DNA of 64,000 nucleotides from an uncultured Bacteroidales bacterium (GCA_900317055.1 ONFF01000025.1:1-64000); one strand, 5' to 3'. Positions 32,100 through 43,228 are shown, counted from the stretch's first letter. Made by a program: numbers and translations. The notes: generated by a model from the sequence alone, not told the origin.

Positions 32100-32369
32100 T
32101 TACCAACTAGCTTTCTTTACGCCCGGGATCAAGCCTTTGAGGGCCATCTCACGGAAATCAATACGCGAAATGCCAAACTGGCGCATATAGCCTTTCGGAC
32201 GACCGCTGAGCTTGCAACGGTTGTGCAGGCGGACAGGGCACGAGTTTTTCGGCAGTTTTTGGAGGCCTTCGTAATCGCCGGCTGCTTTCAGGGCAGCGCG
32301 TTTCTCAGCATATTTCGCGACCATCTTTGCTCTCTTGCGCTCACGCGCTTTCATTGATTCTTTAGCCAT
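32100..32369 (-). CDS. rpsN: 30S ribosomal protein S14 (long, zinc-free form)
   Basis: An 89-residue protein: [64 protein letters not shown]. The length and lack of a CxxC...CxxC zinc site place it in the zinc-independent class. It is 3 nt after rplE. Confidence 0.97.
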   Translation of the reverse strand: MAKESMKARERKRAKMVAKYAEKRAALKAAGDYEGLQKLPKNSCPVRLHNRCKLSGRPKGYMRQFGISRIDFREMALKGLIPGVKKASW

Positions 32370-32372
32370 AGT

Positions 32373-32930
32373 TTACTTGTTTTGATTTTTAAAGGGAAGA
32401 CCAAAATGTTTCAACAAAGCCAATGCCTCTTGGTCGGTCTTGGCTGAAGTGACGAAGGTGATGTTCATACCGTTCATCTTCACGACCTTCTCGATGTCGA
32501 TTTCGGGGAAGATGATTTGCTCGGTGACGCCGAAGCTGTAGTTGCCGCGGCCGTCGAAGCCTTTGTCGCTGATACCCCTGAAGTCACGCACACGCGGGAG
32601 AGCCACGCAGACAAGGCGCTCGAGAAACTCGTACATCTTGTCGCCACGCAGCGTCACGTGAACGCCGATCGGGTTGCCACGACGCAGTTTGAAGTTACTG
32701 ACGTCATGCTTGGAAATGGTAGGTACGGCTTTTTGACCGGTGATTGCGGACATCTCCTCAATACCGTAGTCGATCAGTTTCTTATCGGCCAAAGCTGCGC
32801 CGATGCCCTGATTGAGTGAGATTTTCAGAAGCCGTGGAACCTGCATCACGCTCTTGTAGTGGAATTCTTCCATCAATGCAGGCACGATCTCACTCTTGTA
32901 TTGTCCTCTAAGTCTGGGTTGATAGTTCAT
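32373..32930 (-). CDS. rplE: 50S ribosomal protein L5
   Basis: A 185-residue protein that binds 5S rRNA and the P-site tRNA. Features are [59 protein letters not shown]. It starts 2 nt after rplX. Confidence 0.97.
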   Translation of the reverse strand: MNYQPRLRGQYKSEIVPALMEEFHYKSVMQVPRLLKISLNQGIGAALADKKLIDYGIEEMSAITGQKAVPTISKHDVSNFKLRRGNPIGVHVTLRGDKMYEFLERLVCVALPRVRDFRGISDKGFDGRGNYSFGVTEQIIFPEIDIEKVVKMNGMNITFVTSAKTDQEALALLKHFGLPFKNQNK

Positions 32931-32932
32931 GA

Positions 32933-33250
32933 TTACTTAATGATTTCACCTGATTTCTTTGAATAACGGACCAATTTGCCGTTCTCGTCTTTCTTACGCC
33001 CAATCCTCGAGGGTTTGCCGGTCGAGTCGACCACCATGAGGTTGGAGATGTGGATAGGGGCTTCTTGTTTGATGATGCCACCTTGAGGATGTTCCGCGTT
33101 GGGACGGGTGTGCTTGGAGATGATTCTAACGCCTTCGACGATAGCTCTGTTCTTCTTCACATCGACCCTGAGGATCTTACCTTGCTTGCCTTTGTCGTTG
33201 CCTGAAAGGACCAAAACGAGGTCGCCTTTCTTAACATGTAATTTGCTCAT
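32933..33250 (-). CDS. rplX: 50S ribosomal protein L24
   Basis: A 105-residue protein with the KOW motif [22 protein letters not shown] and the later NPAQGG-like [19 protein letters not shown]. It is one of two assembly initiators of the large subunit. Confidence 0.97.
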   Translation of the reverse strand: MSKLHVKKGDLVLVLSGNDKGKQGKILRVDVKKNRAIVEGVRIISKHTRPNAEHPQGGIIKQEAPIHISNLMVVDSTGKPSRIGRKKDENGKLVRYSKKSGEIIK

Positions 33251-33273
33251 TTCTTTCAGTTTTTAAATGTTGA

Positions 33274-33642
33274 TTAAAGCACTTCTGGAGCGAGCGAAAC
33301 TATTTTCATGAACTGCTTTTCACGCAACTCTCTGGCCACTGGCCCGAAGATACGGGTGCCGATGAGTTCACCGGCTTGGTTCAGCAGCACGCAAGCATTG
33401 TCATCGAAGCGGATGTAGGATCCGTCGGCACGACGGGTTTCCTTCTTGGTGCGGACTACGACTGCCTTCGAGACGGTTCCTTTCTTTACGTTACCGCTCG
33501 GGATGGCGCTTTTCACGGTGACGACGATGATGTCGCCCGTGTGGGCGTAACGCTTCTTGGTTCCGCCCAACACTCTGATGCAGAGAACTTCCTTTGCACC
33601 GCTATTGTCAGCTACTGCGAGTCTGGTTTCCTGTTGTATCAT
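33274..33642 (-). CDS. rplN: 50S ribosomal protein L14
   Basis: A 122-residue protein starting [24 protein letters not shown], with [28 protein letters not shown] near the end: the canonical L14, part of an intersubunit bridge. Only 1 nt separates it from rpsQ. Confidence 0.97.
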   Translation of the reverse strand: MIQQETRLAVADNSGAKEVLCIRVLGGTKKRYAHTGDIIVVTVKSAIPSGNVKKGTVSKAVVVRTKKETRRADGSYIRFDDNACVLLNQAGELIGTRIFGPVARELREKQFMKIVSLAPEVL

Positions 33643-33643
33643 T

Positions 33644-33898
33644 TTACTTAGCCCTTTCGATAATTTCTACTAATCTCCAATGTTTTCTCTTGCTCAGCGG
33701 ACGGGTTTCCATGATGCGCACGGTATCGCCGATGTTGCATTCTTCTTTCTCGTCATGAGCCATAAAACGGTTCGTCTTCTTGATAAACTTGCCGTAAATC
33801 GGGTGTTTCTCACGACGCTCGATTTCCACGACGATGGATTTCTGCATCTTGTTGCTGACGACCACGCCGATTCTTTCTTTTCTAAGGTTTCTTTCCAT
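33644..33898 (-). CDS. rpsQ: 30S ribosomal protein S17
   Basis: An 84-residue OB-fold protein: [58 protein letters not shown]. It binds the 5' domain of 16S rRNA early in assembly. Confidence 0.97.
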   Translation of the reverse strand: MERNLRKERIGVVVSNKMQKSIVVEIERREKHPIYGKFIKKTNRFMAHDEKEECNIGDTVRIMETRPLSKRKHWRLVEIIERAK

Positions 33899-33915
33899 TT
33901 TTCTGCGTCGTTTAA

Positions 33916-34119
33916 TTATTTATTACCTTCAAGTTCACGTCTTCTCAATTCGGTCAGATAACGGGCAATGTTCTTGCGAGTTTCACGGATCTGATTGGGA
34001 TTGTCGAGCGGCGAAACGGCATGGTTCAGTCTCATCTTCACCAACTGCTCGCGGGCCTGGTCCAAACGGTCGTTCAGGTCGGCGGTGCTCATCTCTCTGA
34101 TTGCTTCTTGCTTTTTCAT
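33916..34119 (-). CDS. rpmC: 50S ribosomal protein L29
   Basis: A 67-residue two-helix protein: [47 protein letters not shown]. It lies at the polypeptide exit, close to the trigger factor and SRP docking site. Confidence 0.96.
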   Translation of the reverse strand: MKKQEAIREMSTADLNDRLDQAREQLVKMRLNHAVSPLDNPNQIRETRKNIARYLTELRRRELEGNK

Positions 34120-34137
34120 TGTATATTATCCTCCAAA

Positions 34138-34557
34138 TTATTCGACGTAATCTCTTCTAACAACAAACTTCGTGGTTACGGGAAGCTTCTGAGCGGCGAG
34201 ACGGAGAGCCTCTTTGGCAACGGCCAACGGCACACCCTCGGCTTCGAACAGCATGTGACCCGGAGTGACACGAGCTACAAAGTATTCGGGATCACCCTTA
34301 CCTTTACCCATACGAACATCCAAAGGCTTCTTGGTGATGGGTTTGTCGGGGAAGATGCGGATCCAGATTTGGCCTTCACGCTTCATGTAACGGGTGACGG
34401 CCTGACGGGCGGCCTCAATCTGACGAGCAGTAATCAAAGCCTCTTCAAGTGTCTTGATTCCAAAAGAGCCGAAAGCAAGTTGATGAGCGCGATGGGCGTT
34501 ACCTTTCATCTTGCCTTTCTGTGGCCTTCTGTATTTTTGTCTTTTAGGTTGTAACAT
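34138..34557 (-). CDS. rplP: 50S ribosomal protein L16
   Basis: A 139-residue protein: [57 protein letters not shown]. It organises the tRNA A-site region of the large subunit. Confidence 0.97.
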   Translation of the reverse strand: MLQPKRQKYRRPQKGKMKGNAHRAHQLAFGSFGIKTLEEALITARQIEAARQAVTRYMKREGQIWIRIFPDKPITKKPLDVRMGKGKGDPEYFVARVTPGHMLFEAEGVPLAVAKEALRLAAQKLPVTTKFVVRRDYVE

Positions 34558-34587
34558 ATTCAGTCAACTTTTAAAGATTAAACACGA

Positions 34588-35322
34588 TCATTTACGTTTG
34601 CCTTCACCACCACGACGGGGACCACGACCGGCAGGACGCGGGGCACCACCTTGCTTCTTTGCAGGAGCATTGACGGAGGTGGGAACCAGCTCGGGCTTAC
34701 CATAAATTTCACCTTTACAGATCCACACCTTGATGCCGAGACGGCCGTAAGAGGTATGGGCTTCCACCAAGGAGTAGTCGATGTCGGCGCGCAGCGTGTG
34801 AAGCGGGATACGACCTTCCTTGTACGACTCGGAACGTGCGATTTCGGCACCTCCGACACGACCCGAAATCAAGATCTTGATGCCCTCAGCGCCCATTCTC
34901 ATGGTGCCGAACGAAGCGGTCTTGATGGCGCGGCGATACGACACGCGGCCTTCAATCTGCTTGGCAATGGTGCTTGCCACGATGTAAGCGTCAAGCTCAG
35001 GTCTCTTGATCTCGTTGATGTTGATTTGGATTTCCTTGCCGGTGAGCTTCACCAGTTCTTTCTTCAGCTTGTCGACTTCTTCGCCGCCCTTGCCGATGAT
35101 CATGCCCGGACGAGCAGTAAAGATGGTGACAGTGACATACTTCAAGGAACGTTCGATGGCGATCTTTGAGATGCCGGCTTTGCCGAGACGGGCGTTCAGA
35201 TACTTGCGGATCTTGTCGTCCTCAACGAGCTTAGCCGAAAAGTCTTTTCCGCCAAACCAATTGGAGTCCCATCCTTTGATGACTCCCAGTCTAAGACCTA
35301 TAGGATTAGTTTTTTGTCCCAT
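34588..35322 (-). CDS. rpsC: 30S ribosomal protein S3
   Basis: A 244-residue protein with a KH domain ([22 protein letters not shown]) and the C-terminal S3 domain ([16 protein letters not shown]). An extra Gly/Arg/Pro-rich tail ([17 protein letters not shown]) extends beyond the usual end. It lines the mRNA entry tunnel. Confidence 0.97.
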   Translation of the reverse strand: MGQKTNPIGLRLGVIKGWDSNWFGGKDFSAKLVEDDKIRKYLNARLGKAGISKIAIERSLKYVTVTIFTARPGMIIGKGGEEVDKLKKELVKLTGKEIQININEIKRPELDAYIVASTIAKQIEGRVSYRRAIKTASFGTMRMGAEGIKILISGRVGGAEIARSESYKEGRIPLHTLRADIDYSLVEAHTSYGRLGIKVWICKGEIYGKPELVPTSVNAPAKKQGGAPRPAGRGPRRGGEGKRK

Positions 35323-35346
35323 TATTTAAATCTTTTTATTCTCCAA

Positions 35347-35763
35347 TTATTCTTCGTTTGCATCGTTAGCAATTCTGCTGTCCACAATAATCGTAACGTG
35401 ATTTGAACGCTTGCGGATGTGGAATGCACGTCCGTGAGGGGCGGCCTGGATGCGCTTCAGCGTGCGGCCTTCGTCAACCCAGATCTCTTTCACGTAAAGG
35501 TTGCTGTCTTCAACGCGTTTGCCTTCGTTCTTGGCTTCCCAGTTGGCGATAGCCGAACGGAGCAGCTTGTAAACCGGCTTGGCGGCGTCCTTAGTCGAGT
35601 ATTGCAACGAGTGCAGTGCCAATTCCACCTTCATACCTCTGATCATGTCAGCCACGAGGCGCATCTTGTAAGGTGATGTCGGGGTATCGTTCAGATGAGC
35701 GATGGCGACATTCTTGCGAGCTTCCTTCAAAGCTTCTGCTCTTTTATGTTTTCTTGCTCCCAT
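35347..35763 (-). CDS. rplV: 50S ribosomal protein L22
   Basis: A 138-residue protein: [18 protein letters not shown], and [28 protein letters not shown], the hairpin that reaches into the exit tunnel. Confidence 0.97.
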   Translation of the reverse strand: MGARKHKRAEALKEARKNVAIAHLNDTPTSPYKMRLVADMIRGMKVELALHSLQYSTKDAAKPVYKLLRSAIANWEAKNEGKRVEDSNLYVKEIWVDEGRTLKRIQAAPHGRAFHIRKRSNHVTIIVDSRIANDANEE

Positions 35764-35775
35764 TGTTACCTAGTA

Positions 35776-36054
35776 TTACTTGTTACCTTTATCTTTGTTA
35801 CCAGCATGACCTCTGAAGATACGGGTCGGAGCGAACTCGCCCAGCTTATGGCCAACCATGTTTTCAGTCACATAGACCGGGATGAACTTGTTGCCATTGT
35901 GGACGGCGATCGTTTGACCGACGAAATCAGGAGAAATCATTGATGCTCTTGACCAGGTCTTGATGACGGTCTTCTTGCCGCTTTGCACATTTTCCATCAC
36001 TCTCTGTTGGAGTTTGTAGTGGATGAACGGGCCTTTCTTAAGTGATCTACTCAT
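35776..36054 (-). CDS. rpsS: 30S ribosomal protein S19
   Basis: A 92-residue protein: [58 protein letters not shown] spread over its length. It sits on the 30S head with S13. Confidence 0.97.
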   Translation of the reverse strand: MSRSLKKGPFIHYKLQQRVMENVQSGKKTVIKTWSRASMISPDFVGQTIAVHNGNKFIPVYVTENMVGHKLGEFAPTRIFRGHAGNKDKGNK

Positions 36055-36078
36055 AGTTTTATGCGATTTTCCTGATTA

Positions 36079-36903
36079 TTACTTCTTTCTTCTGTCGATG
36101 ATATACTTGTTCGAAGCAGCCTTCGGTGAACGGGTCTTGTAACCCTTTGCCGGCAAGCCCTTGCGTGAGCGCGGGTGACCGCCAGAGGCACGACCTTCAC
36201 CACCACCCATCGGGTGATCGACCGGGTTCATGACAACACCACGGTTGTGAGGACGACGACCGAGCCAACGGCTACGGCCAGCCTTACCTGACTTCTCGAG
36301 GTTGTGGTCAGCATTCGAAACGCTGCCGATAGTAGCCTTACAAGCTTGGAGAATCATACGGGTCTCGCCTGAGGGCATGCGGAGGATGGCGTACTTGCCG
36401 TCGCGGCTCATCAGCTGAGCGTAGCTGCCGGCGCTGCGGGCCATCTTGGCGCCTTGGCCAGGACGAAGCTCGATGTTATGGATAATCGTACCGAAGGGGA
36501 TTTCGCTCAGATAAAGGGTGTTGCCCACATTGGGTTGGATACCCTTACCGGAGAGGATCTCCTGACCGACCTTCAGGCCGGCGGGGGCGATGATGTAACG
36601 CTTCTCACCATCCTTGTAGAATACAAGGGCGATGCGGGCGGTACGGTTGGGATCGTATTCAATAGTCTTCACAACGCCCGGGATACCATCCTTGTCGCGT
36701 TTGAAGTCAATGACTCTGTACATTCTCTTATGGCCGCCGCCACGGTAGCGGACAGTCATTTCACCACTTGAGTTACGACCACCCGTGCTCTTCTTGGGTC
36801 TCAGTAACGACTTCTCGGGTTTGTCGGTCGTGATCTCGTCAAAAGCGCTAATCACTTTGAAGCGCTGACCTGGTGTCGTTGGTTTATATTTCTTTAATGC
36901 CAT
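36079..36903 (-). CDS. rplB: 50S ribosomal protein L2
   Basis: A 274-residue protein, the large-subunit protein closest to the peptidyl-transferase centre. Features are [41 protein letters not shown], and [19 protein letters not shown], which contains the conserved histidine. Confidence 0.98.
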   Translation of the reverse strand: MALKKYKPTTPGQRFKVISAFDEITTDKPEKSLLRPKKSTGGRNSSGEMTVRYRGGGHKRMYRVIDFKRDKDGIPGVVKTIEYDPNRTARIALVFYKDGEKRYIIAPAGLKVGQEILSGKGIQPNVGNTLYLSEIPFGTIIHNIELRPGQGAKMARSAGSYAQLMSRDGKYAILRMPSGETRMILQACKATIGSVSNADHNLEKSGKAGRSRWLGRRPHNRGVVMNPVDHPMGGGEGRASGGHPRSRKGLPAKGYKTRSPKAASNKYIIDRRKK

Positions 36904-36905
36904 GA

Positions 36906-37196
36906 TCAGATGTTGCTATAAAAGTCAATTGTGTAACCTTCTTTCAACGTCACGATAGCTTTCTTGAAAGCGGCGGCGCGGCCATTGATGGCGCCCGACT
37001 TCGTGTAGCGTGACTTCTTCTTTCCATCGTAATTCATCGTGTTGACGGCCTCAACCTTCACATCGTAGAGCTTTTCGATGGCGTCCTTGATCTGATACTT
37101 GTTGGCGTTCTTGTCGACGATGAAAGCGAATCTGTTCAGCTTCTCGCTGATGGCGGTCATCTTTTCAGTAATGACGGGTTTCTTTATGATAATCAT
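36906..37196 (-). CDS. rplW: 50S ribosomal protein L23
   Basis: A 96-residue protein: [50 protein letters not shown] in sequence, then [18 protein letters not shown]. It is the main docking site for trigger factor and SRP at the exit. Only 2 nt separate it from rplB. Confidence 0.97.
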   Translation of the reverse strand: MIIIKKPVITEKMTAISEKLNRFAFIVDKNANKYQIKDAIEKLYDVKVEAVNTMNYDGKKKSRYTKSGAINGRAAAFKKAIVTLKEGYTIDFYSNI

Positions 37197-37223
37197 CTCT
37201 TTTCGTGTTTTAAGCGTTAAACA

Positions 37224-37850
37224 TTATCCAAGGATCTCGTCGATAGGCTTGATGGCGCTCTCGGTGAGGAAAATCTTCTTGGCTTTCAGAATATCATAAG
37301 TATTCAGGTTGCGGGCCAGGGCAACCTCGGTACGCTGAATGTTTCTGGCGCTGAGAACCACATTCTTGTTCGGCTCGGCGAACACGAACACATTTCTGCT
37401 GCCATTGGCCTTGAAAGCGTCGATAATCTTGACCATCTGCTTGGTCTTGGGAGCTTCGAAGTTGAAGTCCTCGATGACCATGATGGCATCGTCCGTAATC
37501 TTGCTCGACAGTGCAGATTTGCGGGCCAACACTTTCACTTTCTTATTCAGCTTGAAGCTGTAGTCGCGCGGCTTGGGACCAAACACGCGGGCACCACCTC
37601 TGAGGAGGGGTGAGTTGATGTCGCCGCGACGTGCACCGCCGGTACCCTTCTGACGGAAGAGCTTGCGGGTGCTGCCCGACAACTCGCTGCGTTCCTTTGA
37701 CTTGTGAGTGCCTTGGCGCTGATCGGCCAGGTATTGTCTCACTGCCAGATACATGACATGCTCGTTGGGTTCGATAGCGTAAATGTCGTCATTCAGCTGA
37801 ACCTTACGGCCAGTATCTTCGCCTTTGATGTTATATACTTTTAGCTCCAT
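37224..37850 (-). CDS. rplD: 50S ribosomal protein L4
   Basis: A 208-residue protein: [32 protein letters not shown] in the loop that lines the exit tunnel, followed by [17 protein letters not shown]. In E. coli L4 represses the S10 operon. Its ATG overlaps the end of rplC by 10 nt. Confidence 0.97.
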   Translation of the reverse strand: MELKVYNIKGEDTGRKVQLNDDIYAIEPNEHVMYLAVRQYLADQRQGTHKSKERSELSGSTRKLFRQKGTGGARRGDINSPLLRGGARVFGPKPRDYSFKLNKKVKVLARKSALSSKITDDAIMVIEDFNFEAPKTKQMVKIIDAFKANGSRNVFVFAEPNKNVVLSARNIQRTEVALARNLNTYDILKAKKIFLTESAIKPIDEILG

Positions 37851-38470
37851 CTCTCAATCATTAAATATCCGTTATTATGGCCCGGAACGGCGCCCTTCAC
37901 CACTAACAAATTCTTCTCAGGAACCACCTTCATGATGAGGAGGTTCGTCACTTTCACCTTATGGTTGCCCATCTGGCCGCCCATACGCAATCCCTTGAAC
38001 ACTCTCGAAGGATAAGCGCAAGCGCCGATGGAACCCGGTTTTCTCAAACGGTTGTGCTGACCGTGAGTTGCTTGACCAACGCCATTGAAATGATGACGTT
38101 TCACTACGCCTTGGAAGCCTTTACCTTTGCTGATGCCGCTGACATCAACATACTCGCCTTCCATAAACACGTCGACGGTAAGGGTTTCGCCCAATTGTTT
38201 TCTGTGGCCTTCTTCGAAACGCGAGAATTCGCGCACCAGTTTCTTAGGAGTCGTACCGGCCTTGGCAAAGTGACCTTGCTCGGCCTTCGAGGTGTTCTTC
38301 ACCTTCTTCTCGTCGAAACCTAACTGGATGGCGCTGTAACCGTCTTTCTCAATCGTTCTGACTTGGGTGACAACGCAAGGACCTGCCTCGATGACAGTGA
38401 CGGGAACCATCTTTCCGGCCTCGTCGTAAATGCTTGTCATACCAATCTTTTTTCCTAGTAATCCTGACAT
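37841..38470 (-). CDS. rplC: 50S ribosomal protein L3
   Basis: A 209-residue protein starting [20 protein letters not shown]. The conserved loop near the peptidyl-transferase centre is [28 protein letters not shown] in the middle of the chain, including the glutamine methylated in many bacteria. Confidence 0.97.
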   Translation of the reverse strand: MSGLLGKKIGMTSIYDEAGKMVPVTVIEAGPCVVTQVRTIEKDGYSAIQLGFDEKKVKNTSKAEQGHFAKAGTTPKKLVREFSRFEEGHRKQLGETLTVDVFMEGEYVDVSGISKGKGFQGVVKRHHFNGVGQATHGQHNRLRKPGSIGACAYPSRVFKGLRMGGQMGNHKVKVTNLLIMKVVPEKNLLVVKGAVPGHNNGYLMIERWS

Positions 38471-38511
38471 GCTACTTTAGCTTTTTAATTTGTTGTACTA
38501 GATAGGTTTAA

Positions 38512-38817
38512 TTACAATTTGATTTCTACTTCCACACCACTGGGGAGCTCCAGCTTCATCAGTGCGTCGATCGTCTGCGAAGTCGAGTTGTAGATGTCGA
38601 GCAAACGCTTGTAGGTCGAAAGCTCGAATTGCTCTCTCGATTTCTTGTGGACGAAGGTTGAGCGCAATACGGTGTAGATCTTCTTGTTAGTCGGCAACGG
38701 AATAGGACCGCTGACAACTGCTCCGGTCGCTTTGATGGTTTTTACGATCTTCTCGGCTGACTTGTCAACCAAGTTGTGGTCGTGCGACTTCAGTTTAATT
38801 CTAATTCTCTGGCTCAC
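38512..38817 (-). CDS. rpsJ: 30S ribosomal protein S10
   Basis: A 101-residue protein starting [21 protein letters not shown], with [27 protein letters not shown]10 also serves as NusE in antitermination. It follows fusA by 27 nt with no promoter seen in the gap, so the str and S10 units appear joined. Confidence 0.97.
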   Translation of the reverse strand: MSQRIRIKLKSHDHNLVDKSAEKIVKTIKATGAVVSGPIPLPTNKKIYTVLRSTFVHKKSREQFELSTYKRLLDIYNSTSQTIDALMKLELPSGVEVEIKL

Positions 38818-38844
38818 AATAATTATTTTTATTGAATTGTTTGC

Positions 38845-40968
38845 TTAAATGAATAATAGTCCTTTTGCCTTCTTGATCACCACTTCGGCAAGGGCTTCGG
38901 GGACGGGGGCGTAATGACTCAACTCCATGTTGAAGTTGGCACGGCCCGACGACAGCGAACGCAATTGGGTGATGTAACCAAACATCTCAGCCAACGGCAC
39001 ATCTGCCTTAATCGTCTGGAAGCCAATGTCGGCAATGACTTCGCGCAATATTGATCTCTTTTTGTTCAAATCGCCCGTGACGTCACCAATGTATTCGTCG
39101 GGGCAATGTATTTCTACTCTCATGATAGGTTCCATCAACACGGCACCAGCTTTCAGGCCGGCCTCCTTGAAGGCGATGTGCGCTGCACTCTCGAACGAGA
39201 GGGCGTCGCTATCCACCGGATGGAACGAACCGTCGGTAAGGGTCACCTTGAGGTTCTCGACCGGGAAGCCTGCCAACACACCGTTGGACAAGGCACCCTT
39301 GAAGCCTCTCTCCGTGGCTTGGATGAACTCGGCTGAGAGGACACCACCCTTCACTTCGTTGACAAACTGCAATCCGTGGACACCTTCTTCGGCAGGACCC
39401 ATAGTGAACTCGATATCGGCAAACTTTCCCTTGCCACCGGTCTGTTTTTTATAGACTTCACGATGCTGAATTGTTTGAGTAAAGGCTTCCTTGTACGCGA
39501 CCTGCGGACGGCCGGAGTTGACTTCAACGCCAAACTCTCTCTTGAGGCGGTCCATGATAATGTCAAGGTGCAATTCGCCCATACCGGACAATATGGTCTG
39601 ACCCGAATTTTCATCGGTGTGTACGAACAGCGTAGGATCTTCCTCAACCAATTTGGCCAAGGATTGATCCAGTTTGTCTAAGTCTGCTGTAACTTTGGGT
39701 TCGATGGCGATGTTGACCACAGGCTCTGGGAACTTGATGTTCTCGAGCACCAGCGGCTTGTTCTCGACACAAAGCGTATCGCCCGTGCGGATGAGCTTGA
39801 ATCCGACAGCGGCACCGATGTCGCCTGCCGAAATCTCTTCCAAGGGCAACTGCTTGTTGGCATGCATCTGAACAATCTTGGCGATGCGTTCGCGCTTGCC
39901 TGTCGACACATTGAGAACCATTTCACCAGCCTTCAAAGTCCCGGAATAGACGCGGAAGAAACAAAGACGACCGACAAAAGGATCGGTGGCAATCTTGAAC
40001 GCCAAGGCGCAGAAAGGCTCCTTGGGGTCGGCCTTGCGAATCTCTTCTTGTTCGGTCTTTGGATTGATACCCTTCACATGGTCGATGTCCAAGGGGCTGG
40101 GCAGGTAGTTGACGATGGCGTCAAGCAGAGGCTGCACACACTTGTTCTTGAACGATGAACCGCACATCACGGGGCAAATGCGAAGGTCAAGCGTAGCCTT
40201 GCGGATTTGGCCGATAATCTCTTCGGCAGTGATGCTGTCAGGGTCTTCCATGTATTTTTCAAACAAGGTCTCATCGTCTTCGACGGCGCCCTCGATGAGG
40301 TCGGTGCGATACTTCGCGACCATGTCCTTCATGTCTTCGGGAATCTCGATTTCGTCGTAGACGGAGCCATTGTCCGTTTCTTCCCAAGCGTACGCCTTAT
40401 TCGTGATAAGGTCAACAATACCGATGAAGTCGTCTTCGGCACCGATAGGCAGCTGGACGGCAACGGGAGTAGCATGGAGCTTCTCGCGGATTTGGTCCAA
40501 CACCTTAAAGAAATCGGCACCTGCGCGGTCCATCTTGTTGACATAGCAGATACGCGGGACGTTGTACTTGTTGGCTTGATGCCAGACGGTCTCTGACTGA
40601 GGCTCTACCCCACCGACAGCGCAGAAGATGGCGATAGCGCCATCGAGAACGCGCAGCGAACGTTCCACTTCGACGGTGAAGTCGACATGGCCTGGGGTGT
40701 CGATGATATTGATCTTATAAGCCTCATTGTTAAGGTGCCAGAACACCGTTGTTGCAGCAGAAGTGATGGTGATGCCACGCTCTTGCTCCTGTACCATCCA
40801 GTCCATGGTGGCGGCGCCGTCGTGAACTTCACCTATCTTATGACTACGGCCAGTATAATAGAGGATACGCTCCGTCGTGGTCGTCTTACCGGCGTCGATG
40901 TGAGCCATGATGCCGATATTACGCACGAGGTTGAGCGGATTCATCATATTTTCCTGTCCGTTTTGCAT
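38845..40968 (-). CDS. fusA: Elongation factor G
   Basis: A 707-residue translocation GTPase. Motifs: P-loop AHIDAGKTT (22-30), [17 protein letters not shown] and NKMD. Domains II to V follow, including PRVAYKE-like [10 protein letters not shown] in domain IV. The N-terminus has an alternative start two methionines later (residues 8-9), since AGGA also precedes that position; I keep the ATG at 40968. It follows rpsG by 18 nt. tuf is not next to it here but lies about 38 kb away, at the window start. Confidence 0.97.
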   Translation of the reverse strand: MQNGQENMMNPLNLVRNIGIMAHIDAGKTTTTERILYYTGRSHKIGEVHDGAATMDWMVQEQERGITITSAATTVFWHLNNEAYKINIIDTPGHVDFTVEVERSLRVLDGAIAIFCAVGGVEPQSETVWHQANKYNVPRICYVNKMDRAGADFFKVLDQIREKLHATPVAVQLPIGAEDDFIGIVDLITNKAYAWEETDNGSVYDEIEIPEDMKDMVAKYRTDLIEGAVEDDETLFEKYMEDPDSITAEEIIGQIRKATLDLRICPVMCGSSFKNKCVQPLLDAIVNYLPSPLDIDHVKGINPKTEQEEIRKADPKEPFCALAFKIATDPFVGRLCFFRVYSGTLKAGEMVLNVSTGKRERIAKIVQMHANKQLPLEEISAGDIGAAVGFKLIRTGDTLCVENKPLVLENIKFPEPVVNIAIEPKVTADLDKLDQSLAKLVEEDPTLFVHTDENSGQTILSGMGELHLDIIMDRLKREFGVEVNSGRPQVAYKEAFTQTIQHREVYKKQTGGKGKFADIEFTMGPAEEGVHGLQFVNEVKGGVLSAEFIQATERGFKGALSNGVLAGFPVENLKVTLTDGSFHPVDSDALSFESAAHIAFKEAGLKAGAVLMEPIMRVEIHCPDEYIGDVTGDLNKKRSILREVIADIGFQTIKADVPLAEMFGYITQLRSLSSGRANFNMELSHYAPVPEALAEVVIKKAKGLLFI

Positions 40969-40986
40969 AATTCCTGATCTCTCCTA

Positions 40987-41454
40987 TTAGAATCTGAAAT
41001 GCGAGAATGCCTTGTTGGCATCTGCCATTCTGTGGATTTCTTCTTTCTTCTTGAATGCAGAACCTTCTTCCTTGTAAGCTGCCATGATTTCCGAAGCGAG
41101 CTTCAGAGCCATCGATTTCTCGTGACGTTTGCGGGCATAACCAATCAGGTTCTTCATACCGATGCTCTGCTTACGGGCAGGACGGATTTCTGAAGGAATC
41201 TGGAAGGTAGCACCACCGATACGACGGCTTCTTACTTCCACTTGAGGAGTAACATTGGCCAAGGCCTTTTTCCATACCTCAACTGGATTTTCGTTGAGCT
41301 TACTTTCAACGATGTCCATTGCTTCGTAGAAAATCTGATAAGCCAAATTCTTCTTACCCTTGAGCATGATGTTGTTCACGAACTTCGTGACTTGCACATC
41401 ACCGTACTTCGGGTCGGGAAGGATAATTCTCTTCTTTGGTTTAGCTTTTCTCAT
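40987..41454 (-). CDS. rpsG: 30S ribosomal protein S7
   Basis: A 155-residue protein: [34 protein letters not shown]-like [21 protein letters not shown], and [10 protein letters not shown] at the end. S7 nucleates the 30S head and can repress the str operon in E. coli. Confidence 0.97.
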   Translation of the reverse strand: MRKAKPKKRIILPDPKYGDVQVTKFVNNIMLKGKKNLAYQIFYEAMDIVESKLNENPVEVWKKALANVTPQVEVRSRRIGGATFQIPSEIRPARKQSIGMKNLIGYARKRHEKSMALKLASEIMAAYKEEGSAFKKKEEIHRMADANKAFSHFRF

Positions 41455-41485
41455 GTCTGTTAAGTCTTTCTGTTTTGACTAATCG

Positions 41486-41872
41486 TTATTTCTTTGCGGC
41501 TTGTTTGGGTCGTTTAGCACCGTACTTTGATCTGCGTTGGCGGCGGCCTTCAACACCAGAGGTATCCAAAGCACCTCTGATGATGTGATAACGCACACCC
41601 GGCAAATCCTTAACACGACCTCCTCTGATCATAACAATGCTGTGTTCCTGCAAGTTGTGACCCTCACCGGGGATGTAGGCGTTGACCTCCTTTTGGTTGG
41701 TCAGACGAACCCTAGCGACCTTACGCATTGCTGAGTTAGGCTTCTTGGGGGTCGTCGTGTAAACACGCACGCACACACCACGACGTTGTGGGCTGGCATC
41801 CAATGCAGGCGACTTGCTCTTGTCGATCAATTTTTGGCGCCCTTTGCGCACTAATTGTTGAATAGTCGGCAT
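41486..41872 (-). CDS. rpsL: 30S ribosomal protein S12
   Basis: A 128-residue protein, first gene of the cluster. Features are [39 protein letters not shown], containing the streptomycin-site lysine, and [17 protein letters not shown]. The second streptomycin-site lysine corresponds to [10 protein letters not shown] leader of about 275 nt precedes it. Confidence 0.97.
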   Translation of the reverse strand: MPTIQQLVRKGRQKLIDKSKSPALDASPQRRGVCVRVYTTTPKKPNSAMRKVARVRLTNQKEVNAYIPGEGHNLQEHSIVMIRGGRVKDLPGVRYHIIRGALDTSGVEGRRQRRSKYGAKRPKQAAKK

Positions 41873-42147
41873 TTTTAATTTGTTAGGTTAATTTGTTAGT
41901 TATTTAATCCGTTGATTAGGAATTATTTACAAACTCATACCAAACTGGCCGAGGGCAACTCTTTCAAGATGTAGTCAGGGAAACATAATAAGCCATGGAC
42001 GGCTTAGAAGTCTATAAACCCACGCTGTGACAATATAAGAACGCTTGATTTTGGCGTCACATCGTGTAGAAACCTATTACGTTTAACTTATCAGGTTCCT
42101 TAACTATATCATTTTCAAGGGCAAGCCCTCATTCAATTCAGCGGGTG
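41873..42147 (-). promoter_or_regulatory. Leader of the str/ribosomal-protein operon
   Basis: About 275 nt lie between the -7 box at 42148 and rpsL, with no gene seen. On the minus strand it contains GGAACCTGAT...ATAGGTTTC and GTGACGCC...GGCGTCAC-like pairs (TGTGAC at 42027 and GTCACA at 42056). It is long enough to hold a ribosomal-protein or antitermination site, but I recognise no named motif. Confidence 0.45.
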
Positions 42148-42155
42148 CAAAAGTA
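42148..42155 (-). promoter_or_regulatory. -7 box of the str/S10/spc/alpha cluster
   Basis: TACTTTTG followed by CACC on the minus strand, the last -7-type box before rpsL. The -33 region is not well matched. Confidence 0.55.
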
Positions 42156-42278
42156 CAACTTTTTTCAATACGCTGAGCACTTTTTTGAAAATAATTGGAA
42201 AAAATGTTGATATATATGATTATAATACTGTTTTTCAATAATTTAAACCTGTTGAAAACTTTTACTTTTGCATAAAAA

Positions 42279-42318
42279 AAGCGTCTTTCCCGACCTGTTT
42301 TTGTCGAAAAAGACGCTT
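42279..42318 (-). terminator. Terminator of the hypothetical gene at 42509
   Basis: AAGCGTCTTT pairs with AAAGACGCTT over 10 bp, with three more pairs (GAC/GTC) inside. On the minus strand the stem is followed by seven T. It separates the hypothetical gene from the rpsL promoter. Confidence 0.82.
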
Positions 42319-42354
42319 ATGGGGTAAAAAAATCGACCGCTTATAACATTCCAC

Positions 42355-42470
42355 GCCCGACCTTTTATAGATTCCATTTTCACTTTTGACCTCCAATGTC
42401 ATTCCTTGCAAAGGGTGTGCGATTGGAATCTATTGGAGGGCAAAGTTAGGAATGACATAAAAGGTCGGGC
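42355..42470. repeat. Nested fold-back repeat element
   Basis: A perfect 14-bp terminal inverted repeat (GCCCGACCTTTTAT/ATAAAAGGTCGGGC) encloses two more inverted pairs (TAGATTCCA/TGGAATCTA and CCTCCAAT/ATTGGAGG). The tips resemble the element at 22353-22410 (GACCTTCTAT..GGAATGACATAGAAGGTC). No coding capacity. Confidence 0.75.
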
Positions 42471-42508
42471 ATACGGTGTAAATACACGGTCGGTTCCCAA
42501 AACCTATT

Positions 42509-42838
42509 CTAATACTTCACAAAACGGTCTTCACCGTTGCTCAATCCGAGCAGCTCGCTGCGACCGAAGAGGAGGAAAATCTTGTGGTCCCAGATAAGTT
42601 CCCACAGGATGCGGCTCACGCGCACCTGCTCCTCGGGAGCCAGCTCTTCGCTCGTGATGATCGTATCCTCAACTTTTTTCACCATATTTTCTTGGAAAGC
42701 CATCTGCATAACCTGGTAGCATAGGTTGACAAAGGTGATGCCCGTAGTATGGTCGCGGCTGTCCATAATCATGTTGATTCTGTCTCTGAGTTCCTCGTTA
42801 TTGTAGAGGAGATGAACGGGATTGGCGTCGTAATTCAT
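42509..42838 (-). CDS. Hypothetical protein (109 aa)
   Basis: A 109-residue mostly helical, acidic protein starting MNYDANPVHLLYNNEELRDRI. I do not recognise the family. It has no signal peptide or membrane segment, so it is probably cytoplasmic. The ATG at 42838 is chosen because a TATCTTTG -7 box with GTTG 19 nt further (42863-42893) leaves a leader of only about 20 nt. A terminator follows its stop. Confidence 0.7.
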   Translation of the reverse strand: MNYDANPVHLLYNNEELRDRINMIMDSRDHTTGITFVNLCYQVMQMAFQENMVKKVEDTIITSEELAPEEQVRVSRILWELIWDHKIFLLFGRSELLGLSNGEDRFVKY

Positions 42839-42862
42839 AGCTTTTCGTTTTGGAATATGGTG

Positions 42863-42893
42863 CAAAGATAGGGATTATTTCGAAACTTGCAAC
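42863..42893 (-). promoter_or_regulatory. Promoter of the hypothetical gene
   Basis: GTTG-N19-TATCTTTG on the minus strand, near the consensus for this phylum. Confidence 0.65.
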
Positions 42894-43009
42894 ATTTTGG
42901 CCGACTAACGAACACTTTTTTACACCTTATATTAATATGTCGCGCCGATTTCATATTTTTGCAGACGAATCAAGGGATTCAAAGATTTAAAATTCAAAAT
43001 TCAAAAATT

Positions 43010-43180
43010 GTGGTTATTGAGCTATTAATAGTTTGGATTGTAGGCGTAGTGGCCTTTTTTATGCTTTGGGCGGTTTTGACCAAAGTGATTAAACGTATCA
43101 GCGAAAAAAAAGGTCAAGATAAGGATGCTGTTCAAGAAAAAGTCACAGAAAAAGAACCCTCAGCCAAATCGGAAATATAA
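43010..43180 (+). CDS. Possible small membrane protein (56 aa)
   Basis: An open frame with a GTG at 43010 would give a 56-residue protein: VIELLIVWIVGVVAFFMLWAV as one membrane helix, then a Lys/Glu-rich tail (EKKGQDKDAVQEKVTEKEPS). TATTTTTG at 42954-42961 could be its -7 box. The start is uncertain because the frame is open upstream. Helix and charged tail suggest a real small protein, but no family is recognised. Confidence 0.4.
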   Translation: MVIELLIVWIVGVVAFFMLWAVLTKVIKRISEKKGQDKDAVQEKVTEKEPSAKSEI

Positions 43181-43228
43181 TACAGTTTTGAGCAAAATCT
43201 ACCAGTTTTTGGTTGGGTTTCGCAACCA

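Noticed and set aside
42263-42270. Rightward TACTTTTG box as a firm promoter
   Set aside because: No gene follows before a repeat, and no -33 element is seen; kept only as a question in the leader finding.
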